Part shown: one piece after another, positions 11,724 to 21,711 of the stretch
How positions within the stretch are numbered: the first letter of the stretch is position 1
How the letters are laid out: every line of letters starts with the position of its first letter
Assembly: GCF_963169125.1 (NCBI RefSeq)
Contig: NC_084793.1
Coordinates: 140,532,297-140,596,296 of the forward strand
Reading direction: 5' to 3'
Length of the DNA: 64,000 bases
Source: Humulus lupulus
Taxonomy: Eukaryota > Streptophyta > Magnoliopsida > Rosales > Cannabaceae
Notes under the pieces: generated by a model
Told to the model about the DNA's origin: nothing
Database searches by the model: none
Seen by the model: the letters and a program-made list of their open reading frames with translations, nothing else
Program-made: the position numbers and the translations under genes

Positions 11724-12778
11724 CACTACAAAAAAAGAGTGTTTTATTTCTTCTTTTTTTCTTTTTTTCTTTTTTATTTCTTTCCGTGGTATCATGATCC
11801 AAGCTAAAATTTCTGTAATTTTGCACCCATAACCTCAATTTGAGATATTACTTTGTTGTGATATGACTTATGTGCATTAAAATACATCTCACTTATCAAT
11901 AGAAATAAACCACTCAAAAATTTCCTTTTGGAACATTTTATGCGGTGTCCTCTCTTGGAAATAATTTCCATAGCATTTTTCTTGAAGTAATTTGTGATAC
12001 TAGATAATAACAATAAAATATTTCTTTGTTTATTTTGCAGATGTGACAAGCGAAATAGAAAAGGGTACTTAATTTTGAAGGCTTTGTGTTAGGCAGCTGT
12101 AAAATATTTTGTGCTGAAAGTAGTAACTTTTCAATATGTTGAATATTTAAGACTACTTGAATACTTAAAGAACATTTTGTTGTTGATGACAGTGTTGAAT
12201 GTTTTAAACTAATTTGTGGATTGTTAATACAATGTTGAATGTTTTTACTTTTTGTTATTTGAAAATCAAGTTCATTTGATGATGCTAGTATATATTAGAA
12301 AGCTAATTTTAATTATATAAATAAAAATAAAAATATAATAGAATAAATTAGTGTTATATAAATGAATATATAATAAGAATTTAAACTTATCTAAATATTA
12401 AAATAATACGAAAAATGTGTTCTAATATCTATTACAATAACATTTTTTATAAGTAAAGAATTTTGTTATGCAAACTTCATTATATAATACAAAAAATGTG
12501 TTATACTAAAGTGTAGTATAATACAAATTTATAAGTATTGAAATGTGTTATATAATCGACTATAAATAATATAATTAAACACTTATATATTTATTAAAAT
12601 AACACAGAAAGTGTGTTATCGTTGATAGTATAATAACACATCTGTATAACAATGATAAAGTGTTATGTAAAGTACCCTGACCTACGATAACGTAGTCGGT
12701 CTTAACACCTCAAAAAGTGTTATGGTATGTTTTGATAACACATTTTTGGTCTTATTAAAAGCATTTTTTCTTGTAGTG
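11724..12778 (-). mobile_element. CACTA (En/Spm-type) terminal region, probably a short non-autonomous element
   Basis: The right edge, read inward on the minus strand, starts CACTACAAGAAAAAATGC, the classic CACTA terminus. Subterminal copies of AACAC(A/T)TTTT / GTGTTAT recur through 12400-12770. A CACTACAAAAAAAGAGTG end on the plus strand at 11724 is the best partner and gives 1055 bp. The 3-bp flanks (TCA and CCC) do not match, so the pairing is uncertain. The part at 12040-12240 looks like a transposase 3' UTR. The right edge abuts the MULE transposase 3' region and may have removed the MULE's own end there. Confidence 0.6.
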
Positions 12779-13073
12779 CCCCGTGATGCTCCTTACATTT
12801 TCTTGATACACATCTTGTATAGTATAACATATAGTTAGTTTTGTATATTAATTTTATGAAACAATATTTTTTGAAAAAGTTATTAAATAAAAAACTACTA
12901 AATTCACATAATGTGTCTGCCTCGAAAAAACGCAATGGGTCAAACCAAATCTGCCTCGATAGCTAAATAATAATAAATGCATATATTTAGATCAAAACCA
13001 ACAAAGTATTAGAAGAAGTACTCCATATAATAAATGCAGCAAAATCAATTGAATAATTACATAACACAAATAT
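12779..13073 (-). other. 3' flank of the MULE transposase
   Basis: AT-rich sequence downstream (minus strand) of the transposase reading frame. It contains two copies of the family motif CTGCCTCGA(TAG) at 12935 and 12950. No other gene is visible. Confidence 0.4.
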
Positions 13074-15446
13074 TTAAATCCTAGCCTTACATGACTTCCT
13101 ATTGTGCCCACTACCACCACATCTGCTACACTTATGTGGCTTGACGATCTTTTCCCCGCGTGAAGCATAGTGATTTGTCTTTCGCCTACCCACTTTCTGC
13201 TTCCTGGGCCTTCCTACTGGGGTTTTCTCAATGGGGACGCCGACAATCGTATCTCTGATGTGATCAGGGATTACCCAATCATCCTCCTTCCCAACAGGGT
13301 AAATAATATCTTTATAAGTTTCCCTCAATGCCTCAATTCTATAGTAAGGGAACACAATGAGTAAATGTTTATGCTTCTTTTTCTGGCTGCTGCAAAAGCA
13401 TGTACACAGGCTATCCCAATGGTTTGGAACATGCCACGAGAGCATGATTTTGTGGCCAAGTTCACCTCACCATCACCATTACCATCGACCACAAGAAATT
13501 CGTGATGACCAAGGACTTGGACATCTAGGAAAATTGCTTTATCACCTATTTGCTTCAAATCCTTTTCCATCTCAGGTGATAACACAGTTGTTGCTTTTGC
13601 AGCTCTTTCACGTCTATCTGCAAACCAAGACTGAAGAGTGAATCTTATGAATTCAAGAAAAGTGGCGACTGTAAATCTCCTTGCCTCCTTGGTTTTATTG
13701 TTAAAGCTTTCTGCGTAGTTACTCCTCATGATATTGTATCGGTCACAAGGAAAATAAGCGCTACTCCACCGTTCAAAGCCAATTCCCTCTAGATATTGAG
13801 CAATGGGCGGATCAATTACCTTAATCTTGTCAAAGAACTTGTGAAATTCCGTTCTTCGAAATGTGTACGCTGCACACCCCATGATGTCTTGCACGTGGTC
13901 AGTTTTGAATTTTGCCACCACATTCATACAGATGTGATCGCAACATGCACCGTGACAGGCATCTGGGAACACAAGCTCCAAAGCATGATTAATGCTTTTA
14001 TGCCTGTCTGATACAAAAGCAAGGTTCTCAACGTCCCCTATGGCTTCCTTCAATTTTCTCATGAAATAAGTCCAAGAGTTATGGTTCTCATTGTCCACCA
14101 ATGCAAACGCAATTGGAAACAACTGGTTGTTTGCATCCAACACAATAGCACAGAGCATGTGGTCACCATACTTATTCTTCAAGAATGTGCCATCCACACA
14201 ATTTACAAGACGACAGTACTGGAAACCACGCCTAGAAACACCGGGGGAAAAGAAGCAATACAAGAAATGACCATCTTCTGCTACAAAATCAGTAATTGTA
14301 CCTGGGTTCTTATGCTCCAACTGACACAGGTATCCAGGTAACTTAGAGTATGATTCCTCAGGTGTCCCTCTGACATACATAAGAGCCTTTTCTCTGCATC
14401 TCCACGCCTTCTCATAGCTCATTTTGACCCCAAAATGGTGCTTCATGTCCTCCCTTATGTTGTTTGCCATGTACCGAGTACCATCGGCAGCAAATTTTCT
14501 CTTGATTAGGTGCCCAACAACCCACGGTGATGCTTGACGGTGGTCCTTATCTTGAATTTCTTGTGAGCAAGTGTGTACTTCATTGTATACAGTAATCTCG
14601 AACATTTTAGATCGCATTTTTTTCTTACCCCTCAATCTCTAACCACAATTAAGATCCTTGTAGGTAATGCACCACACATCAGTCCCAGATTTCTTCACCA
14701 TAAACTCAAAATTATTCTTCATCGCAAATATGGATGCTTTTATTTTCAATTCAATCTTGTACTGAAAGAACTTCCCAAGGTGCAATTCTCCTGAAGCTTT
14801 GCTGGTTGAGGAATGATGTTGATGTGAGGCCTCTATATCCTCTTTGGTGAACATGGGAGCACTCCATGTTCTCCAATCTTCACCTAAGTCCAATGGAGAA
14901 CTCCATCTAAAACTATCATCAGTTCTACTTGGACTTGGATGACTACTGTTGGTCCCAGGTGTTTGCCGATCTTCTATTCTGCGCTCCTCATCTACCATAA
15001 CATCTGAACTCTGTGTTGGCAGATCTTCCCTAACATCTGGCCCACCAAGATCTGTTGCATCAACAACAGGATCGTCGTTGACATAAGGATTGTAGCCATA
15101 GGGATCGTACTCCGCCGTGTCATGCAAATATGGCAGATCTCTAACTGGGATATCATCATGGACTATGACGTCTAGATTTGTCTTGGGAACACATGTTCCA
15201 ATGTCACCTTGAGTTCCTTTGAAACCATGACATGGAGGAGAAATGTTCTCTCAAATTGAACTTCTTTATTAACACTAGCAGAAGCCGATGCTTTTCTTAT
15301 ACCTCCCTTCTTAATCAATGTCACACATAAAGGAATCAACTTCTCTACAGATTTAGATGCTAACCCAATGAATGCACGCACATGCCTATCATTTTTTATA
15401 ATGGTAGGTTTGACGGATTTTGATAGGCATGTGTACGGGACCTCAA
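13074..15446 (-). pseudogene. MULE (MuDR-type) transposase, main part, broken
   Basis: DDE transposase that excises and inserts Mutator-like elements. Reading from high to low coordinates: an N-terminal part (KNDRHVRAFIGLASKS, 15172-15440); an acidic linker and DNA-binding region (14639-15127, then FEITVYNEVHTC); the catalytic core with DGTFLKN and the second Asp in SDRHKSI; a SWIM-type zinc finger (ending GIACVHAFAA) whose CxC second Cys is replaced by Arg; and a zinc knuckle (CSRCGGSGHNRKSC, 13074-13445). Breaks: a frameshift near 15130-15200, a TAG stop at 14641-14639, and a frameshift in 13325-13445. The first exons lie on the far side of the inversion (19031-19782). It is inactive as it stands. 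Confidence 0.9.
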
Positions 15447-16104
15447 CCTAGCACGATCCATCTTAGCGCGCCTGGGTGGAACGCTCTGTGCTCCATGGGT
15501 ACTATCAACTTGGCGATGTCCTCGGGGACCTTGCCCTTTATCCCTGTTTGCTTGCCTCAGGGCCTTGTTGTGTTTGGGGGCTCAACGAGCCTTCTTTTGC
15601 CTCGGAGCAGAGTTGTCATCGATTTTTCCCTTGCCATGATCATGTGGCATAGGTGGGGCTCCATCTCCAACTAGGTGTGTAGGAGGCATGCCAGTTGGCA
15701 GATCTTGAGCCACATTAGCGAGGTGCTCAGCAGGCACACCTATTGTGTTAACATGTGGCACACGAGCTGGGTGCACAAGTGGCACACTTGCTGGATGCCT
15801 AGATGGTACTTTGCCATGCGGCAATGTTTCCCTCCTTGACAATGATTTTTTGCTGCTGGGTAACCACTTGGTCGCGCAACAGCACCACTTCTGGCGGGTC
15901 CTCCACGTTCATAGGCTAAGGATAATCCTCTTCATAGTATTCTTCATTGCCACCAACTTCTACACTGCCGTAATCGGCGTTTTCATCATTATCCTCCTAG
16001 ACCATCTCTAGGAGGTCTTGTAGAGGTGGACAACTTATTTCTCCTCCATCAGCTTTGGCGGGAGGAGCTACATCATCCGGTGCATTTCGTCTAGTGGTCA
16101 CCAT
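15447..16104 (-). pseudogene. Tat-1 gag, N-terminal part (inverted away from the rest)
   Basis: Start of the capsid polyprotein of the old Tat (Ty3/gypsy) element. It begins at the ATG at 16104 (MVTTRRNAPDD), in the same position after the LTR and primer site as the Tat-2 gag start (MVNTRHTTF). A glutamate/tyrosine-rich stretch (NEEYYEEDYP) parallels the acidic stretch of Tat-2. In-frame stops occur, and the frame changes before the junction at 15446. The continuation is at 19783. Confidence 0.75.
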
Positions 16105-16130
16105 GGTCGTCTTCTTTAAGCTTTCTTCAA

Positions 16131-16961
16131 GTTCTCAATGAAAGAACCAATATGTTGATTGCCTTTTTCTCTGTCAACCTAATCTAAGAACTTGATAGAA
16201 AATAAAACAGAGCTTTTACGTGGTTTAGGCTATAAAAGAACAATATTCCATGAGTCTTTGGTATTAGTGAGTTTGAAGCTTGTTTGAGCAAGCTTCAATT
16301 GAGTCTCAGGTAGCGTATATATTGCTCTGAGTTTACAATGCTTAACTAGCCGAAGTTCTGAATCCTTGAGAAGGAGATATCCCAACCTTATTTATAGGGG
16401 CATGAGTCATTAATGTCCTTAATTGACAATTAATACAACATTCCTCGATTATTTGGGGAGTAAAATGCAAATTAATTACATTGGGATGCACTAACAAAGG
16501 CTAGGAGCCCAGGAAGATTGCACGGAGCCCATTTGCATAAAGTTGCCCACAAACCTTGCGGGGAATAAGTATCTGACACTGTCAGGATACGGCTGCACGT
16601 TCGCCCATGTCAAGCGGCGTTGTGGGAAATATCGATTGTCGAGTGTACAAACTCGACACCACAACTCGAGGCTTACCAAAAGTTGTTAGACGATCTTCTG
16701 GTGGGCCACAACTGTTGTGATTGACACCTGACAGTTACTCCAGGTTCCGAGGAGAAAATCCTAGACCTAGAGGATTAGTGAATGAAGAAAGCGAGAGGAC
16801 ACCCTAAATGGTCCTCAAGGCGTGGCCTTACTTGGAGACATCCATGCCTTGGATACAGACCGTAGGAAGTGGCCTCACTTGAAGATATCCACATCTTTCC
16901 AGATCATAGTACTTGGGGGAGTTTTACACTCTGAAGAGCTCTATGAATCCTTATTAACGCT
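16131..16961 (-). repeat. Tat-1 5' LTR with primer site, inverted, outer end lost
   Basis: The LTR end (…AATCAACA on the minus strand) is at 16153. It is followed by TATTGGTTCTTTCATTGAGA (16152-16133), the same position and near-same sequence as the Tat-2 primer region. The LTR body aligns end to end, in opposite orientation, with 39700-40480: the CATTAAGGACATTAATGAC-like block, a TATAAATA box, GCATTGTAAACT, TATATACGCT and AGACTCATGG all match in order. Similarity stops near 16961, about 65 bases short of the LTR start at 39639, so the outer tip is lost or diverged. Confidence 0.8.
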
Positions 16962-17230
16962 TGGTGGTAGGAGGTGGTGGTCAATAATGGTGGGATAAGG
17001 AGGTGTCATTGGCGGTGGGAGGGTGTGGGGATGGTTTACTCTGCCGCAGAGGAGAGGTGGTGGTGATGGTATCGTGGTTGTAGAGAAAGTGAGAGGAATT
17101 GAGAGAGTTTGAGAGAGAGAATGAGAAATGGGTTAATGTGAGGGGTATTTTTGACCAAAAAATGGTTGGTGGCATACATATGTAAGTATTATTAAAGTTG
17201 GCATGTTAAAAAAATGCACTATATGAGGGG
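16962..17230. repeat. GGTGGTAGGAGGTGG repeat, copy A
   Basis: The first 130 bases or so match 43684-43814 base for base in long stretches (TGGTGGTAGGAGGTGG, TCATTGGCG, TTTCTCTGC/TTTACTCTGC, GTAGAGAAAGT). The far end (GGGGGCATAATTTGTCGAG, 17226-17245) has the look of a transposon terminus. If the 4.3-kb inversion is undone, copies A and B face each other across Tat-1 and the foldback element. Confidence 0.6.
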
Positions 17231-18743
17231 GCATAATTTGTCGAGTTTTCCTATTTAAATGACCACCGATGTAAAGTGGGCTTAGACCTTGGACCATGTT
17301 ATTGTTTTCTTTTTCTTAGCTTAATTTTTAACACAAGACATTTATTCCTTCCTCTTACTTTTTTATATTTACAAAATTTATAAGGGGTTTTTTCAAAAAT
17401 ATATTTTTTTTACTTTTTTACGGTCTCTAATTTTTTTCTTCAAAAATACTAACTTAAGTTTTAAAAAATAAGTCTTTTAAAGTTTTATATTTAAAAAAAT
17501 ACGGTGTCAATGAAACAACTAAGAAACAACAATAAGACAACAACTAAACATTAACCCACTGCATACTAACATGTTTTTTTTAAATCAAAATATATATGCA
17601 AACAACTAAACGACAAATAGACATCAACACAACAACAAAACAACTATAAATAAACCTAAACAACTAAAAACCAATATTAAAAAACTATACATAAAATCTA
17701 AACAACACAAAAACAACAACCTCACAACAATATAGTGTGACCCATTACATTTTAAAAAACAACTAGAAAATAATAATTAGACAACAACTAGACATCATCC
17801 CACTGCATTAAAAAATAACTAAAATATAATAATTGAACAATTAGAAGTCAACCCATTGCATACTAATATGTCTTTTAAAAAAAGATTCAAAATATATCAG
17901 AAAATAATTAAACATCAATTAGACATGACACAACAATTAACTAATTTTCTATAAATATATAAGTAAAATTTTGGATATTTATACAACAAATATTACTTTA
18001 TTTTTATTTTGTCGCGATCATTTTAGTATTATTCTCCTTATTATTCAACAAATGCTGTCTCTAAAATTTAGGTGTAGCCTTTGTTGACCTTTCAAAATTT
18101 AGGTGCAACCTATGTTGACCTTTCAAGGTTAATATTTTTTTTTCTTTTTCGAAATTTACTGAGTGATAAAGTTAGCAGAGTTTTGGCTGAGTTGCTTTAT
18201 TTTTATTGGTCAACGTACTATGAACAACAGATAACATAATCGTGTCTATTGAAAACAAATACAACAGTCTTCCTTTAACATAACTTGAGGCTGCAAGGAT
18301 GAGTACGTAAAAGTGTAATAAATAAATGATGAACAATAAAAGAGTTTAAAATGTCGTGTGTAAGTAAAAATTAAAAAAAAATGATTTTTTGTCACTTTAT
18401 GTAAAATATTTTTTCAAAAATATATTTGTTTTGTTGTTTTTTAACTTTTTTACGATCCCTGATTTTTTTTCTTCAAAAATATTGCTTTAAGTTTTTGAAA
18501 AGTACGTTTTTAAAAATTTTATATTTACAAAAATATGGTGTCAATGAAACAACAATAAGACAACAAACAAATATTAACCCACTCCATGCTAGCATGTTTT
18601 TTAAAAAAAAATCAAAATATATCTGAAAACAACTAAACAACAATTAGACATCAATATAACAATAGAACAACTATATATAAACTTAAACAACTAATAGCCA
18701 ACATGAAAACAACTACACATAAATCTAAAAACAAAAACAACAA
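17231..18743. repeat. AT-rich block with diverged direct repeats
   Basis: 17385-17740 and 18405-18743 are direct copies of roughly 350 bp (TTTTTTCAAAAATATAT ... TTACG(G/A)TC ... ATACGGTGTCAATGAAACAAC ... CATGTTTTTT ... CAACTAAACAACAATTAGACATCAA). Smaller partial copies lie at 17750-17960. The units are rich in ACAAC runs. No coding sequence is visible. The nature is unknown; it could be the two ends of a small element. Confidence 0.6.
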
Positions 18744-19776
18744 TTCTACAAGGGAAATTTGACTTTTAATGCATTAAGTGACACTGTATAATAAAATAAT
18801 ACCACCGAAAAAAACCTCACATTTTTATTCTAGTATTATTTGGATTCCCAAAAATGCCCCTATCATAAATTTCCCTCTCTTTTTCTCCCATTGTCTTCTC
18901 CCTCTCTATCTCTCACGTTTTCCCTCTCTATCTCTCAAGCTCTTGTACACAAAAAAATAATAATAAGGCAACTTAATCTATACAAATTTTCGAGCTTATT
19001 TCAGGGCAAGTTGTGAATCCTTTGAAGGCAATGACTTCATTTTGGATTTCGGATCAAAAATCGTATGGGTAAGTATATATTTGTTATATGTAGTGAGGAA
19101 ACTTGTTTATCAACATTGTTTTTGCTATTTCGAACAGATCTGTGTATGCCTTCATGTTTTATTGTAATTTTTCACTGTCGGAATGAATTTTCGTTCCTTT
19201 CTTGGTTTTTTTTTTCTGGGTTTTGTGTCTGCCTCGATAGGACTCGATCGTCCTCGATGGACCTCGATAACCCTCACATATTTATATTATTTGTATACCT
19301 CGATATGCCTCGATGGTCCTCGATGGACCTCGATAAAACCATCACATAAGGGGGGAAATGGCTACCTCGATGGTCCTCAATAAAATCCTTCGACTTTAGG
19401 AACAATGGGTACCTCGATGAGACTCGTTGGTCCTCGATGGACCTTGATAAAGGCATAAAACTTAATTTATGTAGTGTATGAATCGATGGGACTCGATTGG
19501 ACTTGATGGGCCTCGATGGGTCGACCTCGATATTAATCGATATTTTGCTGTTTTATGTTGTAGTTTAACTTTTTGACCTTTTTTTTTGTTTTTTTGTTGT
19601 AGATTCGACTGTTCCCATATTTTTTTTGCATTCAATGGTGTTTGGGAGCTCAAAAATAGGGATTGGATTTTCAGGGATACTGAAAATCAAGTTCTGCCCG
19701 TGGAGAAGGGTGTGACGTATGCGCAACTGCTTGAAATTCTATACGTGAGCTTAAAGTGGATAAATGTGTGCATGAC
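18744..19776 (+). mobile_element. MULE right terminus (inverted segment)
   Basis: Target duplication copy TTCTACAA (18744-18751) and terminal repeat from 18752; its first 38 bases equal 38-75. Then comes a pyrimidine-rich leader with CCCTCTCTATCTCTCA repeats. This end carries the transposase promoter side: leader, first exon at 19031-19068, an intron with the CTCGAT minisatellite, and the second exon from 19603. Confidence 0.75.
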
Positions 19777-19782
19777 TTGAGG
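19031..19782 (+). pseudogene. MULE transposase, first two exons (separated by the inversion)
   Basis: Exon 1 starts at the ATG at 19031 and ends at 19068 (TATGG|GTAAGT). The intron 19069-19602 ends TTGTTGTAG. Exon 2 begins at 19603 and continues in phase: GFDCSHIFFAFNGVWELKNRDW, then VTYAQLLEILY. This is the PB1-like N-terminal pattern (hydrophobic strand, conserved Trp, then a T-x-x-x-L helix) common at the start of plant MULE transposases. A frameshift follows LEILY, after which KVDKCVHDLR continues to the inversion breakpoint. The rest of the protein is on the minus strand from 15440 down. Confidence 0.75.
19233..19550 (+). repeat. CCTCGATGGTCCTCGATGG minisatellite, right copy
   Basis: Same family as 505-940, with units CCTCGATAGGACTCGAT, CCTCGATGGACCTCGATAA and GGTCCTCGATGG. 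It lies wholly within the first intron of the transposase. Confidence 0.8.
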
Positions 19783-21395
19783 CCTGTAGGTGGTGTCCCA
19801 TAAGCACCTCGCCAACCTGCAGAAACCCCGCCCAAGGGTCCAATCAGAGGAATGTATCAATTAACCGAGAATAAATCCTCAACATCTCAGTTAATAACAA
19901 AAACATCGAGTCCAATGGGGAGACAGAAGTAGGATATCCTGGGGACAGTGTTTTCCACCTAGGTTAACCAAACCTACGAATGACTTAAATGCTTGTAGGG
20001 GTATAGTAGCTCTGGAATAATCTTAATGCCCAGAAGAGAGAACACCCGGAATAGAGTGCCAATCAAAACAACAATCTTCTCTGTCCAGAATTGGAGAGCC
20101 TAAAAAGGATTATGGTTAGGATGGCCTAAAGGCAAGGCCATGGCTCCGACTCGGAGGATGAGGATGGGGAGTTGTGTGCTCCCTACATTGTGGAAGCCCC
20201 ATTACCACGAGACTTCAAGATGTCAGCCATCACGTCTTATGATGGCAACACGGATCCCATCGACCCTCTACCGAAGCTCAACTGATTGATGTCGGTGCAT
20301 CGTGTCTCCAAGGATGCAAAGTGCCACGTGTTCTCATTGACCTTGATGAGATCAACAGATGAGTGGTTCAAGAAGCATAAACCATGGTCCATTCATTCCT
20401 GGCACCAGCTCTTGTCCTCATTCTAAAGAAAATTTATTACTGCTTGGAAGTTGAGCTTTGAGGTCAATGCCTTGGCCAAAATAAAGCAAGTACCCCTCAA
20501 GACCCTCAAGGCCTACATCAAGGAGGAAGCCGCTAGGACCAAGAGGGTTGGCGGCGACCAGTAGCTGATGGCCTTTCAGGCAGGCATTCACAGGGTCCCC
20601 TCTATGGGATGACTTCCAGCGGAGGAGATGCCACAGGCTCGATGACTTCATTCGTTGAGCACAAGAATACATAAACTGGGAGGATGCTCAGATTGGAGTG
20701 TTTGGCGGACCCATCGCTTTCCCCACTCTGTTGACTCTGGGGACCCAGTACTCACCTTACACTTCTGTCTAAAAGAGTGTGGTGAGTGCCCCATAGTTCA
20801 GCCCAGCTGTTGTGGAACTACAATTCCAACCCAATCAGTAGAACCAAGTAGGACCCCCAACGAAAACAGGCACGAAGGCAAAGGCAAGGACAGGAAGCCC
20901 AAGGGAACTGGGACAGCTCTGAGAAGATAAGGAACGACCCTCGACGACAAGTATTTCTCACATTACTCCGAGTACACGGACCTAGTGGACTGTCGGGAGA
21001 ACATCTTCTTGGCCACGGAGCAGCACGTCCACAACCGAAAACCACAACCCATCTGGAGGGATGGGGAGTGGAGAGATTCCAAAAAATTTTGTTGGTTCCA
21101 TAATGGTGTGGGGCATCACACCAACGAGTGCCGTCAACTCGATGATGAGATTGAGAATATCATAAAGTTAGGGACTTTACACCAGTATGATCGAGGTGGA
21201 GCACACCCGGCTCAAGCACTTAGCAAAGGAGTGCCTCCACAATAGGTAGCTCCTCAAGATCCGAGCGTAGTGCCTGCATCCCCACAGTAGTAGGTAGTCC
21301 ACGTGCCTCCCCCAATCAATGGGAGAGTGGGGACTATCTCCAGAGGACCACAATTGGGGGCACCTCCCAGGGTTTGTAGAGTAGATACGCGCGAG
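19783..21395 (+). pseudogene. Tat-1 gag, central and C-terminal parts
   Basis: Capsid region continuing from the inverted N-terminus. It shows EDEDGELCAP, then LPRDFKMSAITSYDGNTDP, TDEWFKKHKPWSIHSWHQL and LAKIKQVPLKTLKAYI, which align residue by residue with the Tat-2 gag core. It ends with a knuckle CWFHNGVGHHTNEC (21080-21125), in which the second Cys of CCHC is His, as in Tat-2. Several stops and frameshifts are present. Confidence 0.85.
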
Positions 21396-21711
21396 CCTTG
21401 AATCACGACGATGAAGTACTAACACTAACTCAGATGCTAGTGCAAATGCCCAAGATGACTGGCCACGTAATCACATTCTCCAAGGACGATGCTTGGAGAG
21501 TGCATTTTCCCCACCTCGATCCTTTTTTGGTCGCAAGCCACATTTCAAACAAGATGGTGCCTCAGATCATGGTGGACAACGGGAGTTCTATGAAGATCCT
21601 GTTTAAGTCAGCCTACGAGAAGATTAGGCTAACAATGAGTGACCTATCCTCATGCACTTCAAAACTATAAGGGTTCTTGGGGGAAGGTCTCATTCCGACG
21701 GGGGCAAATCA

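Larger units (their letters stand above)
30..15446 (-). mobile_element. Giant MULE, larger piece (left terminus to inversion breakpoint)
   Basis: Mutator-like DNA transposon. The left terminus starts at 38 (GGGAAATTTGAC...), and the first 38 bases are identical to those at 18752-18789. The 8 bases before it, TTGTAGAA (30-37), are the exact reverse complement of the 8 bases before the other terminus (18744-18751). They become a direct target duplication once the inversion at 15441-19782 is undone. The transposase lies on the minus strand near the right end (13074-15446 plus 19031-19782). Undone, the element is about 16.4 kb including later insertions: a solo LTR at 2141-4299 and a CACTA end near 11.7-12.8 kb. 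It also encloses an OEP16-2-like gene fragment. MULE target duplications are usually 8-11 bp, so 8 bp fits. The alternative is two separate family members with chance-matching flanks. Confidence 0.7.
15441..19782. other. Inverted segment of 4.3 kb with 6-bp inverted microhomology at the breakpoints
   Basis: Left junction: MULE transposase (minus) meets Tat gag (minus) at CCTCAA (15441-15446). Right junction: MULE transposase (plus) meets Tat gag (plus) at TTGAGG (19777-19782). Turning this segment round joins the transposase start (KVDKCVHDLR) to its middle. It also joins the Tat-1 gag start (KMDRARLR) to PVGGVP... in one frame. One inversion therefore repairs two unrelated genes at once. No bases need be lost. 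Confidence 0.8.
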
